Counted from the first letter of the stretch, positions 37,445-49,687 are shown. The stretch is DNA of 64,000 nucleotides from Casuarius casuarius (GCA_003342895.1 PTFA01000020.1:5845644-5909643), one strand, 5' to 3'. The notes: a model not told the origin generated them from the letters alone. Numbers and translations are program-made.

Positions 37445-38017
37445 TCGATTCTGCTTCGAAGGTCTTATCTAATAATAACAAACTTTCCTTCGCCTCATGG
37501 TAAGTCGAAGCATCATGGGCATGGTGAGTACTTGGTAGTCAAAAAAAAATACTGTAAAGGCAGCCTTGCTTTAGGACACTGGCTCTAAGCCTTTTGCTGG
37601 TGCAGTGCCAGCAGTGCATCTCCATTGCGGAGTTGCTTCTGATTTTTGACAGATGTGATTAGATAAGCTCCGCGCTGCTGTTCCCTTAAATAGTTCTTTT
37701 GGTGTTTATCATTGTGGCGAAGAGTCATGCTGTGTGCTCCTGTACTCACGCGTGTGCCCAAGGATTGAGCTGATCTCGGATATTTGAAACTTGTGTTTCT
37801 TTATTCTCTCAGTGGGCAGGGGAATCTTGGGGAGGGCCATCAAAGGGCTGCGCATCCTGTGCCCCTCCTGGCCCATCCTTCACCCCCGGCACTGTGCTCC
37901 GTTGGGAATGTGTATGTTTAGGTTTCTAGTTTGACCATTTCATTTCCTCTATAATGCTACTGTCGTTACTCAAGAATATGCTTGGAAATTTCCTCAAAAC
38001 GTTTAGCTGCTACAAGA

Positions 38018-38194
38018 CTTTTTTCTCCTTTCTTTTTTTCTTCTTTCTTCTCTTCTCTTTTTTCTTTTTCTTCTCTCCTCTCTCTCTCTTCTCTCCCCCC
38101 TCTCCTCCCTCTCTCTCTCCTCCCTCTCTCTCTCCTCCCTCTCTCTCTCCTCCCTCTCTCTCTCCTCCCTCTCTCTCTCCTCCCTCTCTCTCTC
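38018..38194. repeat. Polypyrimidine tract with 15-bp minisatellite
   Basis: 177 uninterrupted pyrimidines up to the gap. From about 38104 the tract is a tandem 15-bp unit, CCTCCCTCTCTCTCT, repeated about six times, running straight into the N block. Pyrimidines continue after the gap (38965-38977), so the array probably fills at least part of it. Such mirror-symmetric purine/pyrimidine tracts can form triplex (H-) DNA. Confidence 0.9.
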
Positions 38195-38964
38195 NNNNNN
38201 NNNNNNNNNNNNNNNNNNNNNNNNNNNNNNNNNNNNNNNNNNNNNNNNNNNNNNNNNNNNNNNNNNNNNNNNNNNNNNNNNNNNNNNNNNNNNNNNNNNN
38301 NNNNNNNNNNNNNNNNNNNNNNNNNNNNNNNNNNNNNNNNNNNNNNNNNNNNNNNNNNNNNNNNNNNNNNNNNNNNNNNNNNNNNNNNNNNNNNNNNNNN
38401 NNNNNNNNNNNNNNNNNNNNNNNNNNNNNNNNNNNNNNNNNNNNNNNNNNNNNNNNNNNNNNNNNNNNNNNNNNNNNNNNNNNNNNNNNNNNNNNNNNNN
38501 NNNNNNNNNNNNNNNNNNNNNNNNNNNNNNNNNNNNNNNNNNNNNNNNNNNNNNNNNNNNNNNNNNNNNNNNNNNNNNNNNNNNNNNNNNNNNNNNNNNN
38601 NNNNNNNNNNNNNNNNNNNNNNNNNNNNNNNNNNNNNNNNNNNNNNNNNNNNNNNNNNNNNNNNNNNNNNNNNNNNNNNNNNNNNNNNNNNNNNNNNNNN
38701 NNNNNNNNNNNNNNNNNNNNNNNNNNNNNNNNNNNNNNNNNNNNNNNNNNNNNNNNNNNNNNNNNNNNNNNNNNNNNNNNNNNNNNNNNNNNNNNNNNNN
38801 NNNNNNNNNNNNNNNNNNNNNNNNNNNNNNNNNNNNNNNNNNNNNNNNNNNNNNNNNNNNNNNNNNNNNNNNNNNNNNNNNNNNNNNNNNNNNNNNNNNN
38901 NNNNNNNNNNNNNNNNNNNNNNNNNNNNNNNNNNNNNNNNNNNNNNNNNNNNNNNNNNNNNNNN
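38195..38964. other. Assembly gap (770 N)
   Basis: Unknown bases. The long open frames that span it on both strands are artefacts of translating N. Confidence 0.99.
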
Positions 38965-41640
38965 CTCCCCCCCCTCTATATCAAGAATATCAAGCACTGA
39001 TATTCATATTTTGATACCCAAAGTATCTTTTCAGATGTTTTGAGCACCTCTAATTCTTTTTGGCATTTATGCTTCACTGCTAGTTTCCTGGGTTGGCCTT
39101 TGTTGTTGCACTAGTGATGACAGATGATTTTGCTCTAAACTTGCTGACATCATTACTTGGTTTACAGATTATGCCTATTCTTTCTTCCTTTTAGATTGGG
39201 CAGTATTTGTGATGTTAGTTGTTATCATGATTCAGAACAGTTTCCTTTTCTTTTATTTTTTTTTCCTTTTGTTATGGAAAACAGCAGTTTCCAGCCTATG
39301 TAGATAGTATACTTAAGTAATAGTCTAAAAGTTATTTTATTAGATTTCTAAGCCACTTTCTGCCCTTGATTTCCAGTAATACATGTTGTCCAAAGGACAT
39401 TCAGAATTGGAGACATGATACTGGATAATATATTTCATTTCCCGCTAGAGTGGGATTATGTGCTGCAAGTTTGTCAGAGTTCTTGGACATTCTGATGATA
39501 TAAATATTAAATTTAAAACATGAATGAATTCTAAATGTGAAGGTAGTAGAAGAAAAGCTAGACCATTGCTAGCCTCATGCAATTTTGAGTCACCAGCTAC
39601 TTGAGGACACTCATCTGCTATAGGGATGGGTGCTAATGAAAACCCCAGTAGATACTAGTGCTAAAGAAGCTCGTCAGTGTTGCTTGTCAAGTGTTCTTTT
39701 CCATACAGGTTAAGTTCTCATTTGTTTTGCTAAAGCAGTATGTTATCAAGTATGGAGATAGTTTTCATCACTATATGCATCATGAGCAGGAGTCATTTTA
39801 AACTGCAAGTATATTTTTAAAAATAGGTCTTTTATACATAAACACAAAAACACAAAAACTGGAAGAAACTTACTGCCTTGTTCTCTAAAACAGACTCTAA
39901 ATATAATTCAGTATTACCTTATGCTGTAATCTGAACAATTTTTTTTTCCGGTAAGTACTGATGGCCTCACTTCAACACACTGTCATTTAATCACTGTTAC
40001 CCCATAAAGTGCAGGTGCAAAAGCATAGCTGTTCCATTCTGCTGGAAGTTTGAAAAAGTGACATTTAAAAGGATGAAAAAATAGAAATATGCTCAGGTAG
40101 TCTTTTTTGCTTAGGTGTTACGTAAAAGTGTTTTTTAATAATCCATCTATGACAATTACGACATCATGCCACATATAGGGCTTACAAACAAGTTACAATA
40201 TTGCCATTCTCATTCAGTAATTTAGAATTTGTTGCCCCATACAGCTAAATGGGGAGCAATGGGCAGCACTACCGCTTTCACGTTGCACTATGAGCTAAGC
40301 AAGATTTTTATCACAATTAAGCTTAGCTATTACTGATTGCAGCAGTCAATTAAGTTAAAAGTGGTTCTGACTCTGAGTAGAGCCAACAACAATTTATATA
40401 TATTGCAGTCTTGCAAAACTGCTCTGGAAGCTTCCCAGCCAGGATAAACCTTCCATACCTGCCTTTACCATAGAGGTTTGTGTCATGAAAAGCCAAAGGA
40501 TATTTTCTTTGGTCAAGAAAAAGTTATTTCTATACAATTTTATTAGTGTGCAACTGTGGAAACAGTAATATCATTTAATCTGTTTGGAGGTTTTTTTTTT
40601 TCTGTACAACACCTAAGAAGCTAAGTGCTATCCACAGGCAAACTTAAATTTGGAGACTAGCCTCTGAATTTCTTGTGTTTGCTGGGGGTCTCTCTGTGTT
40701 GCACCAAACCTTTCATAAACTTATGGTTCATTTCTTGTTGTCCTGCCTATTACGTAGAAATATATATCTGCTGTCTGTGACCACCCAAAAAAAGTGCTTG
40801 TCCAGCAATTAGCGTGTATTAAATGTTCCACAAAAGCATTGTGGTGACCGGGTGCAGAGGAACAAAAGACCAAGCTGTTAGGCGGTTCTGCTTGTCTTCG
40901 TTTCAACTGAACGAGCAGCCAGGTATCTCTGGGCATAGGTCTCAACCTGTCAAGGCACAAAGAATGGGACAAAGAAAAGGCATTCGACATGCTTATGAAT
41001 AATGTCTCTGATGTGAATAATTTCCCGCAGTGTATATTTATGATACAGCATCCTCGACACTAATTTTCAGTAACAACAGTGGGGGAGAATAACTGGTATT
41101 GGATGCAGGACTAGCTGAGAGGCTTGCCATCTTCTCAGTAGATGAACAGAGCTAGGCTGTTCTGATGCCTGTGGATTTCAGTTTAGACTGTTTAAAAGAA
41201 AGTTTTGGTACTAATGGGAATTGGAAAGGATTTATCTGTTTGATTTGTTGACTTTTTCATAAGAAAAAAGTTAGCTGAAGTATTATAGTTGTGTAACCTG
41301 CTGTGTACACCCATAAATTAAGAGACACTAAGCACTTCTGTAAAGTCAGCTTACAAAATAAGTATCCCATTATGATGCCAAATTTAGTAGGCCAAAAAAA
41401 TTATTTTCCTGTTTCTAGACCACAGGGCATGGGCTAATGCCTCTATCTCTGTGTTAAAAATAAAAACCCACCTGATTTTAAAGTATTTTAGCCTACTAGG
41501 GTAGAACACAATAGAAAAATTATCATAACGTTTAGAACATAAAATATAAAGCTGCTAAAGTGGAAACTCAAAAATTTCTTTCAGCTATAAAATCTGTATC
41601 TGTACTAATCACCATGGTTTATGTTTGAATGTTCTTGCAG

Positions 41641-41670
41641 CACCCACCATTGTTGCTGAGCCTTTTCCTG
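41641..41670 (+). other. Exon-like 30-nt segment, intergenic
   Basis: A 30-nt segment flanked by gttcttgcag and gtaagt, both close to consensus. The length is a multiple of three and one frame is open (HPPLLLSLFL). It lies 6 kb downstream of GAB1 and may be an exon of a non-coding transcript or a chance pair of sites. Confidence 0.25.
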
Positions 41671-44600
41671 GTAAGTTATCTCTGCAACGAAAGATAACGT
41701 GTATTACACCAATTTTGAAAAGGGCCAATAAGAAATTGGCTACTGCTATAATAAGATTTTATTAAATGCTCTTTGAGGTTCTTTCCAGCTGCCCTTGGGT
41801 GTTAGTGTGTATACCTGGGACTCAGGCAGCGTGTGCAGATGACTTGATTGAAACAAATGGTGTTCAGAGTTATGCTCCATAATCTGTTAAGGCTGGAGTA
41901 GGATTTTTAAAAGGTGCTACATATAACAGGATTGCCAGTTCTATAGGCACATAAATCCGTTGTGTGATCTTTTGAAAAGCAGACTTTAATAGTCAGGGCA
42001 CCAGAGTATCCTACTGAATTAAATGGAAGTACCAAATAATCTGACTTCTATTCAGGTATGTAAATATAAGTTTAAGAGCTTAATTCTAAAAACACTATTT
42101 GCTTTTTATTGTCTTACTTTCTTCTTTCCTACATAAATGGAGGAAGTGACGGGGCCCAAAGACGACATTACCATTCAGTCTGTTCTTCGGCTCAGTGCAA
42201 GGGAGCACAGACTTAGCCTTTAGAGAACTCTTTTAAAAGGAGGAGGGGGAGTAAAAAGAGCAACCAAGACCAGGATGTAGCCTCTGCTTTGCCTTGCCGT
42301 GAGCTCCCTCCCCGTTGTGTGCTGGGAAGTGCAGCTACCCCAAATGCCAAGGCTCAGCCTAGAACTGGGGGAAACAATTCTGCAGCCAGTGCTGGAGAGG
42401 CACCAAGAAGTACAGTACCAGCTGTGGTCTGTATGCTTTTGCAGAGCATCCCAGCATTTTGCCCGTACCAGGAGTGCTGCTTTTTCTTTCAAGTATGAAA
42501 GTAAAGACCAGCAAATGTTGGCTCTAACCCTTTCTCAAACCAGCCATCCAGACCACTGTGGAGAAAGTCCTTTCAGAGCGCTTTGGCAAGGAACTGAATA
42601 GCTGCTGATTTATGATCACACCCAGTCTTGAGAACTGTGGAAGTTTTCCCACAAACTTACTTCAGCCCTAGTTTTGTGATAATGTCCCTTTGTGGTGTGC
42701 GATTGGCCACAGGGATTCGTTAGTTGTTTCTACTTTTCTTTTTGCCAAGTTGTACTTGTATAAATATTTAGTTTAGTGAGGAATTTCTGGTTAATAGTTC
42801 TAAGATCTTCAAGGTTCCTTTTAAGTATGTTCATTGTCTAGAAAGATGGAAACTTTGAATTAAACAGTTTCTGTTCAGTAAATGGGATGAAATTTTCCAA
42901 GAAAAAAAATCAAACCAAACCACCCAAAACCTGAGAGAGCTCAAGCACCACTTACACACCCCCCCCAAAAAAAAGTGAACTTGATTTCAACTGTATATCT
43001 TACTTAGTATCTTCCATCTGCATGACTGACCATCTTTTCAAGTTAGCTGAAATTGTGTGGGCCTTTCCTATTTCCCTCAGAAAACTTAGCTGACAACCAT
43101 CTATTCTGTTGGCTGTGGCAGTCTGCTTAGAGCTACTGAAGTAGCTTTGCTGGACTCTCTCTTGGTCAGATGCTTCTCTAAAACTCTACTAGTTTATCTG
43201 TCATTTATCAGTCACACATTTATCTGTCACATTTTTCTTTTCTGTTGGTCATTTGCAATCCCCTGCCTCTGCATCATAACAAATTAAGTATATGCTGTTA
43301 CATTTTCCCCTAGACACTTGGTTCTTTGGCAGGATCTTACTTGGATTTCCCATCTTTCTGACAATTTTTCCCCCCAATTAAGGTTTAACTAAATCAGGTT
43401 TGGAAAGCAGTTACTTTCATAATAGGCATTTTATATTCCACCAGAGTGAGCGGGAACTTTTTTGAACGTATCAAATAATCTGTTATTATTCAAAATAATC
43501 ACTAATAGAGAAAGGAATTCAGATGCGGTACACGAACTGATAACAAAAAAGAAGTGCACTACAGCCTAATACAAAATCTGTATCCATGTCTAATACCAAG
43601 GACTTGGAAGATACATACGGCACAAAGCAAGCATAGTCTACAGCACATATAAGAACACATCATTCTTGCAGTAAAAACTATATTGTAAGACTCTGCATGT
43701 CCCATTCTTGTAGTTTTTAGACTAGATTTACAGAAAAGAAAGGGGCAGATATTTGTCAATATGAGTTAAGTGCCTAAGTGTTTTTCAAAATCTTTCATAG
43801 ATATTTGTTTAAATATCTAAATGCTGTGGGGAAAACGGTCCAGGTCACAACTGAAAAGAAACCAAGCAATGTAAGAAGGGGAGGAAAACCATGGAAATTA
43901 GGTTAAGATGCTATGACAGAGGCCTTGATGTATAAAATTTGAATGTACAGGCAGATACTTGTGTATATGTGGAATCCTACTAGAATCATGATAAAATTGC
44001 AGATATAGTTTAAATAGAACAGAATTTCTATTTATAGTTTAAATGCAAAGGTTAAAATATTAAGCCTTACTTAAGAAAAGTCTTTCCAGATGTATTCCCT
44101 TCTTTCAGTGAAGTCCAGGTTTATACCAACCTCTTAAAATCCTCTGTCACTCAAAGAATGACTGTGCCAGAAGGAGATCAAGTGGCTTAATGGTAGTGCC
44201 CATATATGTAGTAACTCGCTTTTGCAAGGAAGCCTCTTAGTTTGCCTTGCCTCACTCTCATTGCCCCGCCATGTGGTGAGAAGCAAACTTTGGGAGTTCC
44301 AGAAAACAGGGTCAGTGAAGAACTGGCCACCGAGGAGGAGGAGGAGAATCTGGACTTCTGAAAACAGAAAGGTCTGTATGTGTAATGAAATAGGCATCCG
44401 TAATGAAATGACGTAAATCTGCATTGTGGCTGAGCCTTTTCAGTCACAACAGTGTGCAAGTAAAACCTGAGAGCACTTTCTGTAGTCTGACTTTCTTCTG
44501 TGGGAGAACTACTTATTACAGAATCTCCGTTCTTCAAGGATTTCTCTAAGACACACAAAACACTTTTTTTTTTCTCTTCTTGCATGGATAAATTTTATTG

Positions 44601-45155
44601 ATAGATACACAGCCAGTGGCTTGTTTTAAATTGGGGACAAGCAAAGTCTGACGTGCCACGTGGATGTATTTCTGTCGTCAAATCATCTTTGGTTTGTGGT
44701 TATTAGTGTTAAATTTGAAAAATCTTTGGTCTTCATACGTCATTATTTTTAGTCTGTTTTTTGAAGACAGAGCTAAAACATAGGCTTGCAAATGTTCATG
44801 ACTGAACACTGCAGATTAACTCAGTGCTGTTTATTTTGCACACAATACTAATTTTGCTAGCATGGTTGCACTGTAATTTAAATAAATTCAGTATTATGTT
44901 GACAGTACTCTAAAGAGCACATAAATAGATACTTGTACACTTATGTGGTAAACTATCTTGAACATTGTTGCCATTGCACTAACGAATTTATTGAAATTAA
45001 TGTAGAGTATCTTTTGCGTGTGTTGATAGATACAATTTTTTTTATGGTGAAAATTGTGATATCAATTAGGACAAAGCCGCACCTTTGGGCAGTGAGACTT
45101 TTTTTTATATACATAGCATGATATTGACTGCTCAATTTTGACCACTGGCTGTGTG

Positions 45156-45177
45156 CATGCATATATATATATGCATG
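45156..45177. repeat. 22-bp perfect palindrome
   Basis: CATGC, then an alternating AT core, then GCATG, fully self-complementary. A cruciform or Z-like structure is possible; no function is known to me. Confidence 0.7.
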
Positions 45178-47920
45178 TACATATCTCACTTGTGATCTGC
45201 AAAACTGCCAATTTGAGACTGGAATACAAATGATTGTGACAGGAAAATTAAGGCTTTGAAGCATGCCTACTTATATTTAGCTTTGGATGGGATAGTCCAG
45301 TTCAACATCGGTGTCTTTAAATAAACCGTGCCTTACCGATGTGAGGGGTGAGAAAATTTAGCTGTATCTGGCCTCTTTTGTGTAGTTGTTTACTTTTTCA
45401 TTTTAAACTAAACCTTAAAAAAAGCTAAAATCTGAATGCAAACCAGGCTCTCTCCTCCTTCCTAGCTTCTTGAATTCAAATGACCTGCGTATGTCTGATC
45501 CTGTGACCACAAGTTTTTTTATTCCTTTCATTTTTCAAACTTTTGGCAGATTTACAGTGTTGATATATGTGCAGCAGTGCCTATTAACATAATTGCTGTA
45601 CAGTATAGTATCTTTTAGAGTAGCTCTTATTTGTGGTGTTTTAGTTCAATTTCTTATTTAACAACAAGTCATCGAAAGAATATTAATTTAAAAAGTTATG
45701 ATCACACAACCGAGCAACAAAAGATGCCTAAGAGATTTGACAAAAATCTGTAATTAAACTGTTCTTTACTAACTTCATAAGCATGTTAATAATTAGTTGT
45801 CTTTACAATTCAGAATTCAGGACTGACTGGGGGAGGATTTTTATGCTTTACTGTGTATTTGTCCTTATGTTGGTGTTTAGCATGTTAGTAATCTCTGTCA
45901 GGAGTTTGTTTGTGCTACTGGTTGCTTTTCATTTAAGGTCTCAGTATTCAGGCTCTGTGTTCAGACTCTTCAGATTTTGTGCATTCATGAGTGTTGTCTT
46001 CATGTTGATTTGGAAGCCCCCTCTTCTTTTCTTCCTGTTTAGTTTTTCCATTTTACTTCTAAAACTTTAGAACTTTTAGTCTTCCTTTCTACTTTTGACA
46101 AGATACATTTTTTTTTAATTATGCCTGCCCTCCATACTTCTTATAAGTACAATAGTTTTCTTCATTTTCACCTCTAGTTAAGCCTCTTCCTTTGAGTGTG
46201 GTAGAGATCTTGATAGCCTTCTACTGTTTTGCAGCATGGTTCTGTTTGCTTGGAGATAAATAGCTTCTGGTCCAAATTTCTCATGTTAGAAAACTCCTTA
46301 TGAGATTGCACTCTTGCAGTGATAATAGGGTCCATGGTAACTTTGATTTAATAATCAAATTATGGATGGAGTAGAGCTAGAGTTGGGAATTTTGCTGAGA
46401 GGTGAATGGTTTATTTAGAAGCCTTTGGGTCTGTAAAAACGTGTATCTTGTTAGGCTATAACCCATTAAGGTTATCTAAAAATACTAACATGGTGTTGCA
46501 GGGTTGCATGCAGCTGCAAGACTGATCTCCCCCCACCTCTGATGTAGAGAGAAGAACAATCATTAAGATTTCCTGTTTCTATTATGAAATTCAGGTTTTG
46601 GCTAGGAATATTTATTTGACAATTTTCCCCCTCTTGTGACTGAAATATTTGGGATTGGAACTTTCTTTCAAGTTAACTTCTTTGAAATTTGAACAAAGAT
46701 TATTCTCTCTTAATGGTAGCAAAGGCAGAGACCTCAGAAGTGGGGGAAATGAAAAAGCTAAAAGAGTAGCCAGGAAGGGCAGAGAAGCAATTTTTGAGTA
46801 GAGATGAATGATATTTTAATCTTTCATGATACTGATACTGGGCACACGAGTATCTCAACACTCCTCCCTGACCAAGGGTTGATGAGGTCTGGATGGAGGT
46901 AGTATTTTCCCTCTTTTCCTCTTCCTAAGCTTTCTCTCTCATCTCCTCCACCCAAACAGTATGATCTTACCTGGAGGTTTTAGTCTGATTATAAAAAGAT
47001 GATGTTGAAGGGGCCGAAACAACTTCTCGAATGCCTTGAACCCTTCCTCAGCCTTCTATGCTACTTTTCTTTTGAACAGGTAGTCCACCAGTGATTCTCC
47101 ACCTGCAGCTTTGTTTGAGTGCTTTGTAGGGGAGAAGAGTAAGTGCTAAATGAGGAAGGCAGAGTAAAGCTTGCTTCCCACCCTTACCTACTGGCCACAC
47201 CATGCACATAGTACTGTGTCACCAGAAGCAACTACAGATGAGGAGAGAAGGTAGAAGCTGAGGCAGAGCAGATTAAAACTGGACTCAAGACTAGGGTAAC
47301 TTCATGCTGGAATAGTACAGGTGACTAAATGAATAATCACTATAATTTGGTACTGCATATATTTAAAACCTAAGATATGGGTGGAGATGCAAGAAAAAAG
47401 CACCATGTCTCTGGATGCAGAGAAGCAGCTTTGGCAAAGGAACTGGGTTTTCACCTATCATGAGAGATGAGAATAAGCCGTGGGGAAACATGTCGGTAAA
47501 AGTTTTATTAGTTGAAAAATTCTGTTCTAGGAAAATTGAAATTCTTTGTATTCTTCTGAATAGTTTTGGCAGAAATGAAATGACAGTTTCAGAAATGTCA
47601 GAGCAAACTACTTTAATTTCAAATTTTCTAAAGGATGTCAGTAATAAAAACCAATGAAATGAAGAGTTGTAACAATCATAGCAGAGCGCACCTCCTTTTA
47701 TCTTAATGCAGACCTATCTACAAATATAACAAACTGACAGGAGTAGATCTGTAGAGCAAATCGTTGATGTGCGGTACCCAGTGTCCAAACTGTATGCCAT
47801 TTGGGGAACTTTTGTTTCAGCCTAGCCCTGGCCTGGTCCTTTGGACTCAGCCTCTGTTAGCAGGTGGAAATGCAATAAGGGCCCTGTGGAAACTCATCTT
47901 CCTGCCTGTTTCTTCCCCAG

Positions 47921-47987
47921 CGAATCCCATTTTGTGCACTCCAGGCTGCTTCTGTGATGTGAACTCGGGTCAGTGGTTCATGGCACG
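47921..47987 (+). other. Exon-like segment upstream of SMARCA5
   Basis: 67 nt between a strong acceptor (cctgcctgtttcttccccag) and a consensus donor (ACG then gtaagt at 47988). One frame is open, with an ATG at 47980. Splicing it to the segment at 48585 keeps that frame open throughout. No known protein is recognised. Confidence 0.3.
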
Positions 47988-48584
47988 GTAAGTAGGGACG
48001 ATCAGATGATTGCTGCTACCTGCAAGCTTGATCTGGCTCCTTGAACCAGACAGACAGAAGGTGACTTTAGTGCGTGCAGTGGTGTTAGCTCTGGCACCCG
48101 TTTCAGTGAATATTCACATCTTTTTATTCAAAACAGAACATCTGCAGTGAGAGAGGATCAGTGTGAGTGGCCTGAGAAGAACACTGTTGGATGTGAGACC
48201 TGCTATTTCATAGCATTGGTGTCTTCCTGGTATTTTCTTTTGGGACATGTCATGGTGATACCAATTATATTTTAGTAATGAGCCTTCACCACCTTGTCTG
48301 GGTAGCAGTGGCATGATAGCTGACTTTAATTCAAGCAACAGCCATGGGCTTCTTGCAACGTGTTCGAAGCTGTACAGAGAGGAACCTAGGCTGCAAGTTG
48401 AGGAAGGTAGCAGGAGGAAGTATTATATCTAATATAACTTCCAAACTCTAAGTAATGTAACAATTTTTTTTTTTAATGCTAAAAAAAAGTTGCAGCTGGA
48501 GCTAGCCACCACAGGTAAAAGCAGTAGTATGGCTGCACTCTTCCTTCCCTGATCCATCTGACTTTTATTTCATTTTTTTTTTAG

Positions 48585-48670
48585 CGCGCCCCTTGCTCCT
48601 GCCTCGTCTACTGAGGCCGCAGTGGTGGCCCAAGGCCCGTCCTCCTGCGCATACCAGTCCGGGGCGAGAG
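48585..48670 (+). other. Exon-like segment at the edge of the SMARCA5 CpG island
   Basis: Begins after a T-rich acceptor (tttttttttag) and ends at a moderate donor, GAG then gtgaac at 48671. It is 86 nt, CpG-rich, and open in the frame carried from 47921-47987 (A-P-L-A-P-A-S-S-T-E...). It could be an upstream non-coding exon or a chance match. Confidence 0.3.
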
Positions 48671-49066
48671 GTGAACGGTTTTAAACACTTTAGGTTTTGT
48701 TTCCTGTGGTAAATGTACTGTGGACTAATCATAAAGTTTAGACTCCCTTGTAGCTGGGGCTTCATCATGTATTAGTGCTTCTAACCCCCCTTTTCCTCTG
48801 GGCCAAACAGCAGAAACCGCTACAGCAGCGTTACCCTTCCCGCCCCCCGCCGCTGTTTGTTGGGGGGAGGGGGAGAAACAAGCCCCCGCCGGCCGTTACC
48901 GGCGCGTGACGTGAGGCCGCGCGCCAGCTCGACTCCCCGCTTCTGCTCGGCCAGACCCGAGGACAACAAGGCGGCAGTGACGCCACAAAGCGCTCCCGCA
49001 CCCGCCATGAAGCCGGCGCGGCGCCTCCAATCAGCAGCGCGCGCGGGGTGGGGGCTCGCGCCGAGG

Positions 49067-49076
49067 GCGCACGCGC
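49067..49076. promoter_or_regulatory. NRF1-type site
   Basis: GCGCACGCGC fits the NRF1 core GCGCAYGCGC and lies 56 bases before the TCTCGCGAGA element. Confidence 0.65.
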
Positions 49077-49131
49077 ACTGGCTCCGGTCCGGCCCCGCCC
49101 CTCCCCCCGCGCCCCACGCTCGCTGCGCGGC

Positions 49132-49141
49132 TCTCGCGAGA
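49132..49141. promoter_or_regulatory. TCTCGCGAGA element
   Basis: A perfect palindromic copy of the CGCG element, bound by BANP (earlier linked to ZBTB33/Kaiso) in methylation-free CpG-island promoters of essential genes. Confidence 0.7.
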
Positions 49142-49241
49142 GCGCGGAGCCGGCGGCTCGGTTCCTGGTTGGTGGGTGCCCGCCGAGCGAGCCGGCGGCA
49201 GCGCTGACGGGCTTCGGCCGCGGCCGCGCACCGGGCCCCGC

Positions 49242-49687
49242 NNNNNNNNNNNNNNNNNNNNNNNNNNNNNNNNNNNNNNNNNNNNNNNNNNNNNNNNNNN
49301 NNNNNNNNNNNNNNNNNNNNNNNNNNNNNNNNNNNNNNNNNNNNNNNNNNNNNNNNNNNNNNNNNNNNNNNNNNNNNNNNNNNNNNNNNNNNNNNNNNNN
49401 NNNNNNNNNNNNNNNNNNNNNNNNNNNNNNNNNNNNNNNNNNNNNNNNNNNNNNNNNNNNNNNNNNNNNNNNNNNNNNNNNNNNNNNNNNNNNNNNNNNN
49501 NNNNNNNNNNNNNNNNNNNNNNNNNNNNNNNNNNNNNNNNNNNNNNNNNNNNNNNNNNNNNNNNNNNNNNNNNNNNNNNNNNNNNNNNNNNNNNNNNNNN
49601 NNNNNNNNNNNNNNNNNNNNNNNNNNNNNNNNNNNNNNNNNNNNNNNNNNNNNNNNNNNNNNNNNNNNNNNNNNNNNNNNNNNNNNN
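49242..49687. other. SMARCA5: Assembly gap (446 N), probably containing SMARCA5 exon 1
   Basis: Human SMARCA5 exon 1 encodes about 59 Pro/Ala/Ser-rich residues beginning MSSAAEPPPP. No such frame with a donor is visible in the sequenced CpG island on either side, and the gap sits exactly where it is expected. Exon 2 starts in phase 0, so exon 1 should end on a codon boundary. Loss of a GC-rich first exon from the assembly is common in birds. The open frames spanning the gap are artefacts. Confidence 0.7.

Larger units (their letters stand above)
35402..37465 (+). other. GAB1: GAB1 3'UTR (end inferred)
   Basis: An AT-rich region directly after the stop, with no long open frame. Canonical AATAAA signals occur at 37128-37133 and 37439-37444, with a weaker ATTAAA at 36195-36200 and another at 37283-37288. 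A T17 run (36820-36836) and a G12-A-G5 run (36865-36882) lie within. The extent is inferred from the signals and from the long 3'UTR known for mammalian GAB1; the true cleavage site cannot be read from sequence alone. Confidence 0.6.
37466..48584. other. GAB1-SMARCA5 intergenic region
   Basis: About 11 kb, AT-rich, with no supportable protein gene. It contains the pyrimidine minisatellite and assembly gap (38018-38977), a 22-bp perfect palindrome (45156-45177), a 30-nt exon-like segment at 41641-41670 and another exon-like segment at 47921-47987. The longest minus-strand open frame (44187-44585) has no recognisable domain. No CR1, LTR or tRNA was recognised. Confidence 0.75.

Noticed and set aside
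37954..39043. Open frames of about 350 residues on both strands
   Set aside because: They exist only because the 770-base N gap is translated without stops; the flanks are low-complexity pyrimidine repeat.
44187..44585. 132-residue minus-strand open frame between the genes
   Set aside because: Low-complexity serine runs, no recognisable family, overlaps other open frames; likely chance.
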